The notes under the pieces: generated by a model
Told to the model about the DNA's origin: nothing
Database searches by the model: none
What the model saw: only the letters and a program-made list of their open reading frames with translations
Shown: piece by piece, positions 34,659-43,466 of the stretch
How positions within the stretch are numbered: position 1 is the stretch's first letter
Layout: each line of letters starts with the position of its first letter
Translations under genes and position numbers: made by a program
From: Microbacterium nymphoidis
Lineage (GTDB): Bacteria > Actinomycetota > Actinomycetes > Actinomycetales > Microbacteriaceae
NCBI RefSeq assembly: GCF_021044885.1
Contig: NZ_JAJNOD010000001.1
Coordinates: 992,001 to 1,056,000, forward strand
Direction: 5' to 3'
Length of the DNA stretch: 64,000 bases

Positions 34659-35270
34659 ATGACACAGCCGGTTTCGCCGTATGCGGCAGCACTCGGAGAC
34701 CGGAGGAATCGCCTCGCCGCGCCGCTGCAACGCTACTTCGACACGATTCCCGACGGGTACGTGGGGCGCGGCGAAGGTGTGTTCCACGTGGTGGGCACGC
34801 CCCGGAAGTGGCTCTGGCCGCTGCTGCGACCGCTACAGCGCAGCGCCGTCGTCCCGGCCGGCTTCTGGCTCGATGTCCCGTTCACCGTGGTGAACCGGAC
34901 GATCGGCGAGCGCGGGATGGGAGTGCGCACCTTCCACCTGCCGACCGGGGACTTCACGATGACCGACATCGTCGCCCGAAGCGGCGTGGGAACCGCGGAC
35001 GCCATCGGGACCCCGGCGCGGGTGAGCGCTCGATTCGACCTCGACGTCCGGGATGAGAAGCTGCTGATCACCAGTCGACGCATCGGCCTGCGCATCGGCC
35101 GGCTCCGCCTGGGGACTCCCCCCTGGTTTCCCGCGCGCATCCGCATCGTCGAGTATGCCGAGGGCGACGGGCACGGCATGTCGTTCACCCTGGATCTCCC
35201 ACTGATCGGCCGCGTCTACGAGTACCGCGGTTCCTTTCGGTCGTACCGCATCGAGAAGGCGGAATCGTGA
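34659..35270 (+). CDS. DUF4166 domain-containing protein
   Basis: A 203-aa protein matching DUF4166, a domain often found beside or fused to SDR epimerases of the TIGR01777 type. Visible parts are QRYFDTIPDGYVGRGEGVFH near the N-terminus, then FHLPTGDFTMTDIV, and FDLDVRDEKLLITSRRIGL. The C-terminus is strand-rich (LPLIGRVYEYRGSFRSY). No signal peptide or membrane segment is clear, and the biochemical role is unknown. ATG at 34659 is preferred over 34575, which would lie in the palindrome and upstream of the promoter. The epimerase gene overlaps its stop by 4 bp. Confidence 0.82.
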   Translation: MTQPVSPYAAALGDRRNRLAAPLQRYFDTIPDGYVGRGEGVFHVVGTPRKWLWPLLRPLQRSAVVPAGFWLDVPFTVVNRTIGERGMGVRTFHLPTGDFTMTDIVARSGVGTADAIGTPARVSARFDLDVRDEKLLITSRRIGLRIGRLRLGTPPWFPARIRIVEYAEGDGHGMSFTLDLPLIGRVYEYRGSFRSYRIEKAES

Positions 35271-36223
35271 GGGACGGCCGTGTGGTCATCGGCGGGGCGA
35301 ACGGCTTCGTGGGCACCCACCTGGTGGACCGCTATCGCAGCGCCGGACGCGAGGTCATCATGATCGGGCGGCGCGGGTGCGATGTCGCCTGGGACGACCC
35401 GGACGCCATCCGTGCCGCCGTCGACGGTGCGGCACTCGTGATCGGTCTCGCTGGCAAGAGCGTGAACTGCCGCTACAACGCTCGTAACCGCGCCGAGATC
35501 TTCCGATCGCGCCTGGACACCACGGCAGCTCTCTCGCGCGCGATCGCCGCGTCCGACACCCCCGCACCGGTGTGGATCAACTCGTCCACCGCGACCATCT
35601 ACCGGCACGCGATGGATCGCCCGCAGACCGAGTCGGCGGGCGAGATGGGCACCGGATTCTCTGTTTCGGTCGCACAGGCGTGGGAGCGGGCCCTGATGGC
35701 GCAGTCGCTTCCCGCCACCCGCCGCATCGCGCTGCGTACCGCCATCGTTCTCGGTGACGGCGGCGTGTTCGCCACGCTGCACCGGCTCGCCCGGCTGGGG
35801 CTCGGCGGCACGAACACGGACGGCTGGTGGCCGGTGAGCCGCGCGCGACTGCGGGCCGGTACCGCTCACCTGCCGGGTTCGCGCGGCGGCGAACAGCACT
35901 TCAGCTGGATTCATCTCGTCGATCTGGCCCGCGCCATCGATCTGATCGAGGAGCGCGACGATCTGTCCGGCGCCATCAACGCCGCGGCGGCGCACCCGGT
36001 GACCAACCGGGAACTGATGCGCGAGGTGCGACGCGTGTCGCGTGCGCCGATCGGGCCCCCGATGCCGCGGTGGGTGAGCGAGCTCGGCGCCATCCTGATC
36101 CGGACGGAGACCGAGCTGATCCTGAAATCTCGTTGGGTGGTGCCGGAGAAGCTCGTGAACGCCGGCTTCAGCTTCGAGCATCCCCGGCTGCGCGACGCTC
36201 TGGAAGCCTCGCTGCCCCGGTGA
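35267..36223 (+). CDS. TIGR01777-type NAD-dependent epimerase/dehydratase with DUF1731 C-terminus
   Basis: Extended short-chain dehydrogenase of 318 aa. RVVIGGANGFVGTHLVDRY is the NAD(P) fold, LVIGLAGKSVNCRYNARNR is the family-specific early segment, and VWINSSTATIYRHAMD is the active-site region. The C-terminal 60 residues (PRWVSELGAILIRTETELIL) match DUF1731. The GTG start overlaps the TGA of the DUF4166 gene, so the two are coupled. The substrate is unknown. Confidence 0.88.
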   Translation: MRDGRVVIGGANGFVGTHLVDRYRSAGREVIMIGRRGCDVAWDDPDAIRAAVDGAALVIGLAGKSVNCRYNARNRAEIFRSRLDTTAALSRAIAASDTPAPVWINSSTATIYRHAMDRPQTESAGEMGTGFSVSVAQAWERALMAQSLPATRRIALRTAIVLGDGGVFATLHRLARLGLGGTNTDGWWPVSRARLRAGTAHLPGSRGGEQHFSWIHLVDLARAIDLIEERDDLSGAINAAAAHPVTNRELMREVRRVSRAPIGPPMPRWVSELGAILIRTETELILKSRWVVPEKLVNAGFSFEHPRLRDALEASLPR

Positions 36224-36237
36224 CCCACCCGCCCGGG

Positions 36238-36279
36238 AACGACGAAGGCCCCCGGATCGCTCCGGAGGCCTTCGTCGTT
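36238..36279. terminator. bidirectional terminator between epimerase gene and sucD
   Basis: AACGACGAAGGCC at 36238-36250 pairs with GGCCTTCGTCGTT at 36267-36279, with inner CCGGA/TCCGG pairing around a TCGC loop. It lies between convergent genes. Confidence 0.85.
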
Positions 36280-36284
36280 GCTGC

Positions 36285-37220
<936 letters not shown>

Positions 37221-38390
37221 TCAGGCGTTGGCCAGCTCGGCGGCCTTGTCGGCGCCCTCGTCCATGGTGGCTGCGAGGGTGACGAGCGGGTGGGCGTACT
37301 CCGCGAGGATCGCGCGACCCTCTTCGACCTTGTTGCCGTCCAGGCGGACGACCAGCGGCTTGGTGGCGGCGTCGCCCAGCTTCTCGAGTGCGCCCTTGAT
37401 GCCGTTCGCAACCGCGTCGCAGGCGGTGATGCCACCGAACACGTTCACGAAGACGCTCTTGACCTGCTCGTCACCGAGGATGACGTCCAGGCCCGCGGCC
37501 ATGACGTCCGCGGATGCGCCACCGCCGATGTCGAGGAAGTTGGCGGGCTTGACGTCACCGTGGTTCTCACCGGCGTAGGCGACCACGTCGAGGGTGGACA
37601 TGACCAGACCCGCGCCGTTGCCGATGATGCCGACCTGACCGTCGAGCTTGACGTAGTTGAGGCCCGCAGCCTTCGCCTTTGCCTCGAGCGGGTTCTCGGT
37701 GGCCTCGTCGACCAGTTCCTCGTGCTCGGGGTGGCGGATCTCGGAGGCGTTGTCGTCCAGCGAGACCTTGCCGTCGAGGGCGACGACCTCACCCGAGCCG
37801 GTGAGCACCAGCGGGTTCACCTCGACGAGCGTGGCGTCCTCGCCCTTGTACACGTCGAACAGCTTGACGAACACGTCGGAGACGGCGTCGATCAGCTCCT
37901 CGGGGAAGTTCGCCTGCTTGGCGATCTCCAGGGCCTTGTCCTTGTCGATGCCCGTCAGCGGGTTCACCTCGACGCGCGCCAGCGCCTCGGGCTTCTCGAC
38001 CGCGAGGACCTCGATCTCCATGCCACCCTCGACCGAGCACAGGCTCAGGTAGGAGCGGTTGGCGCGGTCCAGCAGCACGGAGAAGTAGAACTCCTGCTTG
38101 ATGTCAGCGCCCGCGGCGACCATGACCTTGTGGACCGTGTGGCCCTTGATGTCCATTCCGAGGATCGCCTGGGCGGCTTCGTAGGCCTCCTGCGGCGACT
38201 TAGCGACCTTGACGCCGCCGGCCTTGCCGCGGCCGCCGGTCTTCACCTGAGCCTTGACGACGACGACACCCGTCCCGATCTTCTCGGCAGCCGCCTTCGC
38301 CTCCTCAGGAGTCTCGGCGACGATACCGGCGAGAACCGGCACCCCGTACTTTTCGAAAAGGTCACGTGCCTGGTACTCGTACAGATCCAC
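37221..38390 (-). CDS. sucC: succinate--CoA ligase subunit beta
   Basis: Nucleotide-binding beta subunit, 389 aa. The ATP-grasp domain begins [20 protein letters not shown] and includes [20 protein letters not shown]. The C-terminal ligase domain contains [19 protein letters not shown] and [18 protein letters not shown]. The GTG start is supported by GGAGG 7 nt upstream. It is first in the sucCD operon, with a symmetrical palindrome in its promoter region. Confidence 0.97.
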   Translation of the reverse strand: MDLYEYQARDLFEKYGVPVLAGIVAETPEEAKAAAEKIGTGVVVVKAQVKTGGRGKAGGVKVAKSPQEAYEAAQAILGMDIKGHTVHKVMVAAGADIKQEFYFSVLLDRANRSYLSLCSVEGGMEIEVLAVEKPEALARVEVNPLTGIDKDKALEIAKQANFPEELIDAVSDVFVKLFDVYKGEDATLVEVNPLVLTGSGEVVALDGKVSLDDNASEIRHPEHEELVDEATENPLEAKAKAAGLNYVKLDGQVGIIGNGAGLVMSTLDVVAYAGENHGDVKPANFLDIGGGASADVMAAGLDVILGDEQVKSVFVNVFGGITACDAVANGIKGALEKLGDAATKPLVVRLDGNKVEEGRAILAEYAHPLVTLAATMDEGADKAAELANA

Positions 38391-38427
38391 TGTTGTTCCT
38401 CCGGTGGGCTGCGATCTGGAAAAAGTC

Positions 38428-38441
38428 TCTCGATATCGAGA
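38428..38441. promoter_or_regulatory. 14-bp perfect palindrome in sucCD promoter region
   Basis: TCTCGATATCGAGA lies 38 bp upstream of sucC in the 147-bp divergent gap. The form resembles MarR-type operators. No regulator is adjacent, so the binding protein is unknown. Confidence 0.45.
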
Positions 38442-38537
38442 TAACGACCGGTATCACAGCCTACTACCTCCGCCTGAGCGCCCGCGGCCGGTGTGCACGG
38501 GAGCGGAACCGGCCGTGCATCTGGGAGAATCGGAGCG

Positions 38538-38981
38538 ATGAACGACAGCGCCACGCCCTCGCCCGAGTCCGCCTCAGCCTTCGGGCCCGCCGCCGACGCA
38601 ACCCCGGAGGCCGCAGAGCCGTCCGACCTGCTCGCGGAGCTGGCGTCGCGGGCGGAGGCCGGAGAGGCCACCCACGTCGAGCTGGTGGATGCCTTCCTGG
38701 CGGCGACCGTCTACGTCCCCTCCGTCACCGATCCGGAGGGCGGCACCATCGACCCCGTGATCACGCGCGTGGACGAAGTCGACTACATGGTGGTCGCCAG
38801 CACCACCGGCGCACTGGAGCACACCGGGGACGTCGCCCGCTTCGGCGTGCCGATGAACGGGCGCAGCGTGATCACCGGCATGAACCCCGATCTGGCGCTG
38901 ATGATCAATCTGTCCTTCGGAGCGTTCGCGATGCCGAAGGCCATGCTGGACGACATCCGGTCGCAGAACCCGCTCGGCTGA
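38538..38981 (+). CDS. SseB-like N-terminal domain protein, hypothetical
   Basis: A 147-aa cytosolic protein with an acidic, Ala/Pro-rich start of about 30 residues, followed by a domain resembling SseB N-terminal proteins (VELVDAFLAATVYVPSVTDP, then GVPMNGRSVITGMNPDLALM). SseB-like proteins occur in enhanced serine-sensitivity and type VII secretion neighbourhoods, but the function is unclear. ATG at 38538 is preferred over the in-frame 38493. GAGAAT ends 7 nt upstream, so it may be leaderless, though GGAG close to the start is also present. It is divergent from sucC. Confidence 0.72.
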   Translation: MNDSATPSPESASAFGPAADATPEAAEPSDLLAELASRAEAGEATHVELVDAFLAATVYVPSVTDPEGGTIDPVITRVDEVDYMVVASTTGALEHTGDVARFGVPMNGRSVITGMNPDLALMINLSFGAFAMPKAMLDDIRSQNPLG

Positions 38982-39018
38982 TACTGAGTTTCACCTTTCG
39001 CGACACCGCGTATCGCAG

Positions 39019-39024
39019 TACCCT
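39019..39024 (+). promoter_or_regulatory. leaderless-type -10 element of the TetR gene
   Basis: TACCCT ends 6 nt before the ATG at 39031, with no Shine-Dalgarno. It is the same hexamer and spacing as at the GNAT and TrhO genes. Confidence 0.5.
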
Positions 39025-39030
39025 CGTCCA

Positions 39031-39699
39031 ATGAGCACTCCTCGCCAGAGCACCGCAGACGTGTCGTCCGTGGTCGCCGCCGCCCTCACCCTCTTCGAGG
39101 AGCAGGGCTTCGAGCAGACGTCGGTCGATCAGATCGCCAAGGCCGCCGGCGTGTCCCGATCCACGTTCTTCCGCCAGTTCGGTGGCAAGGACGACGTCGT
39201 GTTCGCCGATCACGAGTATGTGCTGGCCGAGGCCCGCGCCTTCCTCGATGACCGCCATGAGAACCCCTGGGTCGCTGTGACAGACGGTGCCATGCTCGTC
39301 TTCAAGCACTTCACGTCGGACATCGACGTTGCGCGCAAGCGCTACGAGCTCGTGCGGCGCATCCCCGCCCTGCGCGAACGCGAGATCGTCACCGTGTTCC
39401 GCTATGAGCGACTGTTCGACGAGTACCTGCGCAGCGCCCTTCCGGGCCTCGATCCGGTGGACGCGGTGGGCTTTGCGGCCGTGGTCGCCGCCGTCCACAA
39501 TCACGTGCTTCGCCAGATGCTGCGCGGCCGCAAGGTGCCCGCCGCCACCCTGCGCGCGGCGCTGGATGATGCGCTGCACCGTTTCGGCGTGCACCCAGAC
39601 GGCGCCCGTGCCGCCGAGGACGACGTGGTCGTGGCCGTCTTCCCCCGCTCGATGCCGATGGCCGAGGTCACCCGCCGCGTCCAGGCGCAGATCGGCTGA
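39031..39699 (+). CDS. TetR/AcrR family transcriptional regulator
   Basis: Regulator of 222 aa. The N-terminal DNA-binding domain reads SSVVAAALTLFEEQGFEQTS, VDQIAKAAGVSRSTFFRQFG and KDDVVFADHEYVL. The C-terminal ligand domain is helical and unassigned. The message appears leaderless. Neighbours are an SseB-like gene upstream and the WXG100-like operon downstream; neither has an obvious link, so the target is unknown. Confidence 0.92.
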   Translation: MSTPRQSTADVSSVVAAALTLFEEQGFEQTSVDQIAKAAGVSRSTFFRQFGGKDDVVFADHEYVLAEARAFLDDRHENPWVAVTDGAMLVFKHFTSDIDVARKRYELVRRIPALREREIVTVFRYERLFDEYLRSALPGLDPVDAVGFAAVVAAVHNHVLRQMLRGRKVPAATLRAALDDALHRFGVHPDGARAAEDDVVVAVFPRSMPMAEVTRRVQAQIG

Positions 39700-39726
39700 C
39701 GTCGCCTCGTCGATGCTTCGGGCTAC

Positions 39727-39754
39727 TTGCCCATCCGATGAGCGTGTGTACCCT
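39727..39754 (+). promoter_or_regulatory. promoter of the WXG100-like operon
   Basis: TTGCCC (39727-39732) and TACCCT (39749-39754) are separated by 16 bp, 33 bp upstream of the first ATG of the operon. Unlike the leaderless genes, this one has a 5' leader and a purine-rich AAAAAGGGGGCG ribosome region. Confidence 0.5.
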
Positions 39755-39787
39755 GGCAGAGGAAGCAGACGCAAAAAGGGGGCGTTG

Positions 39788-40534
39788 ATGACCGACGATG
39801 CTGAGCGATTCTTCGAACTGCGCGATGAATTCGATCGAGAAGCGCAGATGTATACCGAAGCGGCGGAGGGCGAGCAGCCCGCGTCGCACACCGATGAGAC
39901 CGGTGCTCTCACCGTGAACATCGACTCCGAGGGGCTGATCTCGTTCGCGATAGCGAACGACTGGCAGAACCACATCGAGGCCTCTGCTCTCGCGGGCCGG
40001 CTGGTCGAGACCTTCCAGCAGCTCAGCACGGCTCGTCTGGAGGCGTGGGGAACACACCTCGGCGAGGCTCAGGAGCACGAGCACCGCGCCACGCCGCTGC
40101 CGCCCACAAGCGACTCCGTGGCGGAGAAGCTGCGCACCGCGTTGACCGAGAGTCCCGACGCGGCCTCCCAGGTGGAGCGGATGCTGGAGAACGTCCTGGA
40201 GATGCTCGAGGACATGACCGCCGGCTTCGATGAGACGTTCGCCACCGCGATGAGCCGCGGCGGACGCGTGGACACCGTCGCTCCGCTCTCCGGTCACCTC
40301 ACGGTGAACCTGACGGCGGGCGGCCAGTTGCAGGGCATCACGCTGGATTCTCGCTGGGCTGCCCGCTCGGCGGCGACCCAGGTCGCACGTGAACTGAACG
40401 AGGCGCTGCGCGAAGCACACGAGGCGACCGCGGAGGAGCGCACATCTGCAGCGCTTGCCGGAACGCCGCTGGAGAAGTACCAGCGCCTCCTCGACGACCC
40501 CGACGGCTTCGTGTCGTACATGACAGGACGGTAA
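39788..40534 (+). CDS. YbaB/EbfC-like protein, possibly with two YbaB-like units
   Basis: Cytosolic protein of 248 aa. Two parts resemble the YbaB/EbfC nucleoid-protein fold: about 37-80 (ALTVNIDSEGLISFAIANDW, then ALAGRLVETFQQLSTARLEA) and about 163-210 (LSGHLTVNLTAGGQLQGITL, then ATQVARELNEALREAHEAT). Each has the strand-turn-strand then helix pattern. A charged helical linker joins them. YbaB-like proteins often accompany WXG100 genes in actinobacteria. It is the first gene of an operon of five; the next gene starts 5 bp after its stop. The duplication reading is mine and needs structure prediction. Confidence 0.68.
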   Translation: MTDDAERFFELRDEFDREAQMYTEAAEGEQPASHTDETGALTVNIDSEGLISFAIANDWQNHIEASALAGRLVETFQQLSTARLEAWGTHLGEAQEHEHRATPLPPTSDSVAEKLRTALTESPDAASQVERMLENVLEMLEDMTAGFDETFATAMSRGGRVDTVAPLSGHLTVNLTAGGQLQGITLDSRWAARSAATQVARELNEALREAHEATAEERTSAALAGTPLEKYQRLLDDPDGFVSYMTGR

Positions 40535-40539
40535 GAAGA

Positions 40540-40857
40540 ATGGCTCCCGATCTCCGCGCCAATTTCGAGGCGCTCACCAAGGACGCGTCCATCTGGGACG
40601 AGGCATCCAACACGCTCCGCACCAGCGGAAACTCGATCGCCGCGATTCAGGTGACTCATGGCGCGTTCTCGTTCGCCGCCATGGATGTCGCCGATCAGTA
40701 CGCGGAACTGCACCAGCGAGTCACGCAGCTCCTCGCGGACGGCGCTCAGGCCGCAAGCAACGGCGCTAAGGCGCTGCGCGAAGTTCGCGACATGTATCAG
40801 CAGATGGAAGAGGGAACCGTATCCGAGCTGTCACGCATGTGGCAGCCGGTGGTCTGA
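40540..40857 (+). CDS. WXG100/EspC-like small helical protein, type VII secretion-like
   Basis: A 105-aa all-helical protein, the size of WXG100/EspC-type secreted factors. Helix one is DLRANFEALTKDASIWDEAS, and a long second helix runs from FAAMDVADQYAELHQRV through GAQAASNGAKALREV. Near the C-terminus MYQQMEEGT contains a YxxxE, the type VII export motif form. There is no classical WxG turn. It follows the YbaB-like gene by 5 bp and precedes a WxG-containing membrane protein. Whether it is secreted is unknown. Confidence 0.7.
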   Translation: MAPDLRANFEALTKDASIWDEASNTLRTSGNSIAAIQVTHGAFSFAAMDVADQYAELHQRVTQLLADGAQAASNGAKALREVRDMYQQMEEGTVSELSRMWQPVV

Positions 40858-40870
40858 GGGGGAAGACGAC

Positions 40871-41566
40871 ATGAATCCGATCATCGAGCGCGCTCTGGAG
40901 CTGCTGGAGAAGATCCGCCAGAAGATCGACGAGATCGTGCGACTGGTCAACGCCGCGCTTCGGCTCCTGCCCGCGGCGCTGTCCTGGGTGGCGGACCGGC
41001 TCCGCGAGGCCTGGGACGGCATGCTGCAGAAGATCGGCGAGATGTGGAAGGCGATCTCGGAGTTCTTCAGCCACGTCGGCGACCCGTTCATGCTCAACGG
41101 CGCCGCGCAAGGATGGAAGACCGCCGCGGCGAAGGTGTCACGGATCAACGACACGATCATGGACGCCAATCTCTCCGTCGACGACAAGTGGACCGGAAGC
41201 GGAGCCGACCAGTACAAGCAGCGCATCGAGACCCAGCGCCGCGCCAACACGTCGATCATGGCGGACTACGCCGAGAACGTCAGCGGCGCCATGACGGGCC
41301 TCGCCGTGGCGATCGGCGTGTTCTGGGGCGCGGTGGTGGTCGCGATCCTCACGCTGCTGGGCGCCCTCGCGGGAGCTGCCGTGGCGACGGGGACGATCGT
41401 CGGACTGCCCGCGGTACCCGTGCTGGTGACCATCGGCATCGTGGCCTTCCTGGCCGCCGTGGGCACGGGTGTCGCCGTGCTGTTCCTGTCGGCGGGGCAG
41501 GCGCGTGCCACCATGACGTCCACCGCGGCGGGCATCGCGTCCTGGCCGCCGCTCGCGAACGCATGA
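40871..41566 (+). CDS. WxG-containing protein with C-terminal membrane segments
   Basis: A 231-aa protein. The N-terminus is amphipathic and helical (PIIERALELLEKIRQKIDEI). About residues 75-140 resemble a WXG100 unit with KWTGSGADQYKQRIETQRRA, the WxG turn between helices. Two strongly hydrophobic helices follow (VFWGAVVVAILTLLGALAGA and VPVLVTIGIVAFLAAVGTGV), so it is probably membrane-bound or membrane-inserting. A GGGGGAAG ribosome site supports the ATG at 40871. The next gene overlaps its stop by 4 bp. It may be a type VII substrate or membrane partner of the preceding small protein. Confidence 0.72.
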   Translation: MNPIIERALELLEKIRQKIDEIVRLVNAALRLLPAALSWVADRLREAWDGMLQKIGEMWKAISEFFSHVGDPFMLNGAAQGWKTAAAKVSRINDTIMDANLSVDDKWTGSGADQYKQRIETQRRANTSIMADYAENVSGAMTGLAVAIGVFWGAVVVAILTLLGALAGAAVATGTIVGLPAVPVLVTIGIVAFLAAVGTGVAVLFLSAGQARATMTSTAAGIASWPPLANA

Positions 41567-42021
41567 CCGTTCCCCCTGCGCCCTCGCCGCAGCACGACCC
41601 GAGGGCCGCGCGCATCGTCACGCGGTCCTCGGGCGTGATCGCGCTCGTCGTCGCGGTGGCCACCGTCGCCTTCGCTCTCGCCGCGGCCGAACCCCGTCTG
41701 ATCGCCGCAGCGATCACCGCACTCGTTCTGGGTGTCCTCAGCCTGTGCATCGCGGGCTCTCGCGCGGCGCGCCCCGCGAACGCGGGTGCTGAGACGGGAT
41801 CCCTCGCCCCGCTCGGGTTGCTCTGCGCGGCGACCTACGTCGTTGGCATCGCCGTGCCTCTGGTGGGCTTCTTCGTGAGCATCGCGGTGGGTTTGACCGG
41901 TGCTACACCGCTGGCCGTCATCCTCTTCGTGCTGGGGATCCTGTCCGCTTTCAGCGGGCTGCGCATCCTGCGCGCGGCGATGCTGCGGCGCCAGGCGGCT
42001 CCGACGGCTCCCCTCCGATGA
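41563..42021 (+). CDS. hypothetical four-helix membrane protein
   Basis: Small integral membrane protein of 152 aa with about four hydrophobic segments: GVIALVVAVATVAFALAAAE, LIAAAITALVLGVLSLCIAG, LGLLCAATYVVGIAVPLVGF, and AVILFVLGILSAFSGLRIL. No family is recognised. ATG at 41563 overlaps the previous stop (ATGA), and its own end overlaps the next gene in the same way, indicating tight co-translation. Confidence 0.75.
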   Translation: MTVPPAPSPQHDPRAARIVTRSSGVIALVVAVATVAFALAAAEPRLIAAAITALVLGVLSLCIAGSRAARPANAGAETGSLAPLGLLCAATYVVGIAVPLVGFFVSIAVGLTGATPLAVILFVLGILSAFSGLRILRAAMLRRQAAPTAPLR

Positions 42022-42473
42022 GTGCTCCGCACGGGGCGAGCCCCCGGCCACGCGCGGGCCGCGGCGCGGCCTGGGTGACGGCCATCGCGACGGCGGCTTC
42101 CGCGGTCGCGGCTCTCCTCGCGTGGCTGAACGTCGGCGCCGATTCCGCTCTGGTCGGCCCCGCACTGGTGGCGACGCTGCTGGCCGCCGTGGGTCTGATG
42201 ACGACGGGCTACGGCTTCTCTCTGTCCCGGCCGGACAGCGGTGCACACGTGTCGATCGGCCCGCTCGTGCTCCTCGCCGCGGTGGCCGCCGTCGACGGTG
42301 TGATCGCGAGCATGGGGATCTTCGTCCTCGCCTCCGCAGTGGGCAGCCGGGATGCGTCGACGACGTCGATCATCGTGGTGGTCCTCGGCGTGACGATCAC
42401 GATCTGCGCTTTGCGTATGATCCGCATCATCCGTACCCGAACGACGGGCCCGCAGCCCTCGTCCGGCTCGTGA
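42018..42473 (+). CDS. hypothetical four-helix membrane protein
   Basis: Small membrane protein of 151 aa, last gene of the five-gene operon. Four hydrophobic segments are visible, including WVTAIATAASAVAALLAWLN, ALVATLLAAVGLMTTGYGFS, VLLAAVAAVDGVIASMGIFV and IIVVVLGVTITICALRMIRI. The topology resembles the preceding gene product and the two may be diverged duplicates. It starts with a 4-bp overlap. A strong terminator follows. Confidence 0.75.
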   Translation: MSAPHGASPRPRAGRGAAWVTAIATAASAVAALLAWLNVGADSALVGPALVATLLAAVGLMTTGYGFSLSRPDSGAHVSIGPLVLLAAVAAVDGVIASMGIFVLASAVGSRDASTTSIIVVVLGVTITICALRMIRIIRTRTTGPQPSSGS

Positions 42474-42536
42474 CTGGGTCGCGTCGCTGATGCCCGTGCG
42501 GCCCGATGCGGCCGCGGTCATCCCGACATGCGACGG

Positions 42537-42569
42537 ACGGGCGCCCGCAGCACGCGGGCGCCCGTCTTT
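42537..42569. terminator. bidirectional terminator after the WXG100-like operon
   Basis: ACGGGCGCCCGC at 42537-42548 pairs with GCGGGCGCCCGT at 42554-42565, followed by CTTT. It lies between convergent operons. Confidence 0.85.
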
Positions 42570-42571
42570 CG

Positions 42572-43465
42572 TCATTTGATCCCGGTCATCGTGATGCCCT
42601 GGATGAAATGCTTCTGCATGGCGATGAACAGCACCAGCACCGGGATCACGATCAGGAACGATCCGGCCATCTGCAGGCCGTAGTCCGCCCCGTGACCACC
42701 CGCCTCAGCCGAGAACAGAGCGAGGGAGACCGGGAGGGTGTACATCGAGTCGTCCTGCGAGATGATCAGCGGCCACAGGAAGCTGTTCCACGATCCCATG
42801 AAGGTGAAGATCGCGAGGGTGGCAAGAGGGGCCTTGCACAACGGCAGCACGATCTGGAAGAAGGTGCGGAACTCCCCCGCACCGTCGATGCGGGCTGCGT
42901 CCAGCAATGAATCGGGGATCTCCAGCATGAACTGCCGCATGAGGAAGACGCCGAACGCGCCCACCATCCCGGGCAGGATCAGCCCCCAGTAGGTGTTGAC
43001 CATCCCGAGGTTGGCCACCAGCACGAACTGCGGGATGAGGGTGACGATGCCGGGGACGAACATCGTCGCCAGCACCACCACGATAATCGCGTTCTTGCCC
43101 GGAAAACGCATCTTGGCCAGCGCCCATCCGACCATCGAGGAGAACAGCAGCGTCGTGGCGACGGTGGCCGCGGCCAGCAGCACCGAATTCAGGAACGGGC
43201 GCAGGATGTCGAACTGGAAGAACCAGGCGGCGAAGTTGTCCAGGGTGGGGCTCTTCGGCCACCAGGTCACCGGACGGGACATGATCTCGGCCTTGGTCTT
43301 GAAAGCGCCGAGCACCATCCAGACGAACGGCAGGATCGTCGCAGCCAGCCCGATCGACAGCACCACCATCACCACCAGGTTTCCCCAGCGGAAGGGCTTT
43401 CGCCGAGAACGGTCTTCCGCGGGCGCGGTCATCACAGTGCGCGCGGGTGCATCAAGAGCGGTCAT
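42572..43465 (-). CDS. carbohydrate ABC transporter permease (MalG-like, CUT1)
   Basis: Second permease of the third sugar importer, 297 aa. A basic cytoplasmic start (RSRRKPFRW) precedes six helices, the first LVVMVVLSIGLAATILPFVW. The EAA loop is LDAARIDGAGEFRTFFQIVL. The ATG at 43465 follows an AGAGGACC ribosome site inside the end of the previous gene and begins 1 bp after its stop; a longer in-frame start at 43507 would overlap more. Confidence 0.92.
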   Translation of the reverse strand: MTALDAPARTVMTAPAEDRSRRKPFRWGNLVVMVVLSIGLAATILPFVWMVLGAFKTKAEIMSRPVTWWPKSPTLDNFAAWFFQFDILRPFLNSVLLAAATVATTLLFSSMVGWALAKMRFPGKNAIIVVVLATMFVPGIVTLIPQFVLVANLGMVNTYWGLILPGMVGAFGVFLMRQFMLEIPDSLLDAARIDGAGEFRTFFQIVLPLCKAPLATLAIFTFMGSWNSFLWPLIISQDDSMYTLPVSLALFSAEAGGHGADYGLQMAGSFLIVIPVLVLFIAMQKHFIQGITMTGIK

Positions 43466-43466
43466 G

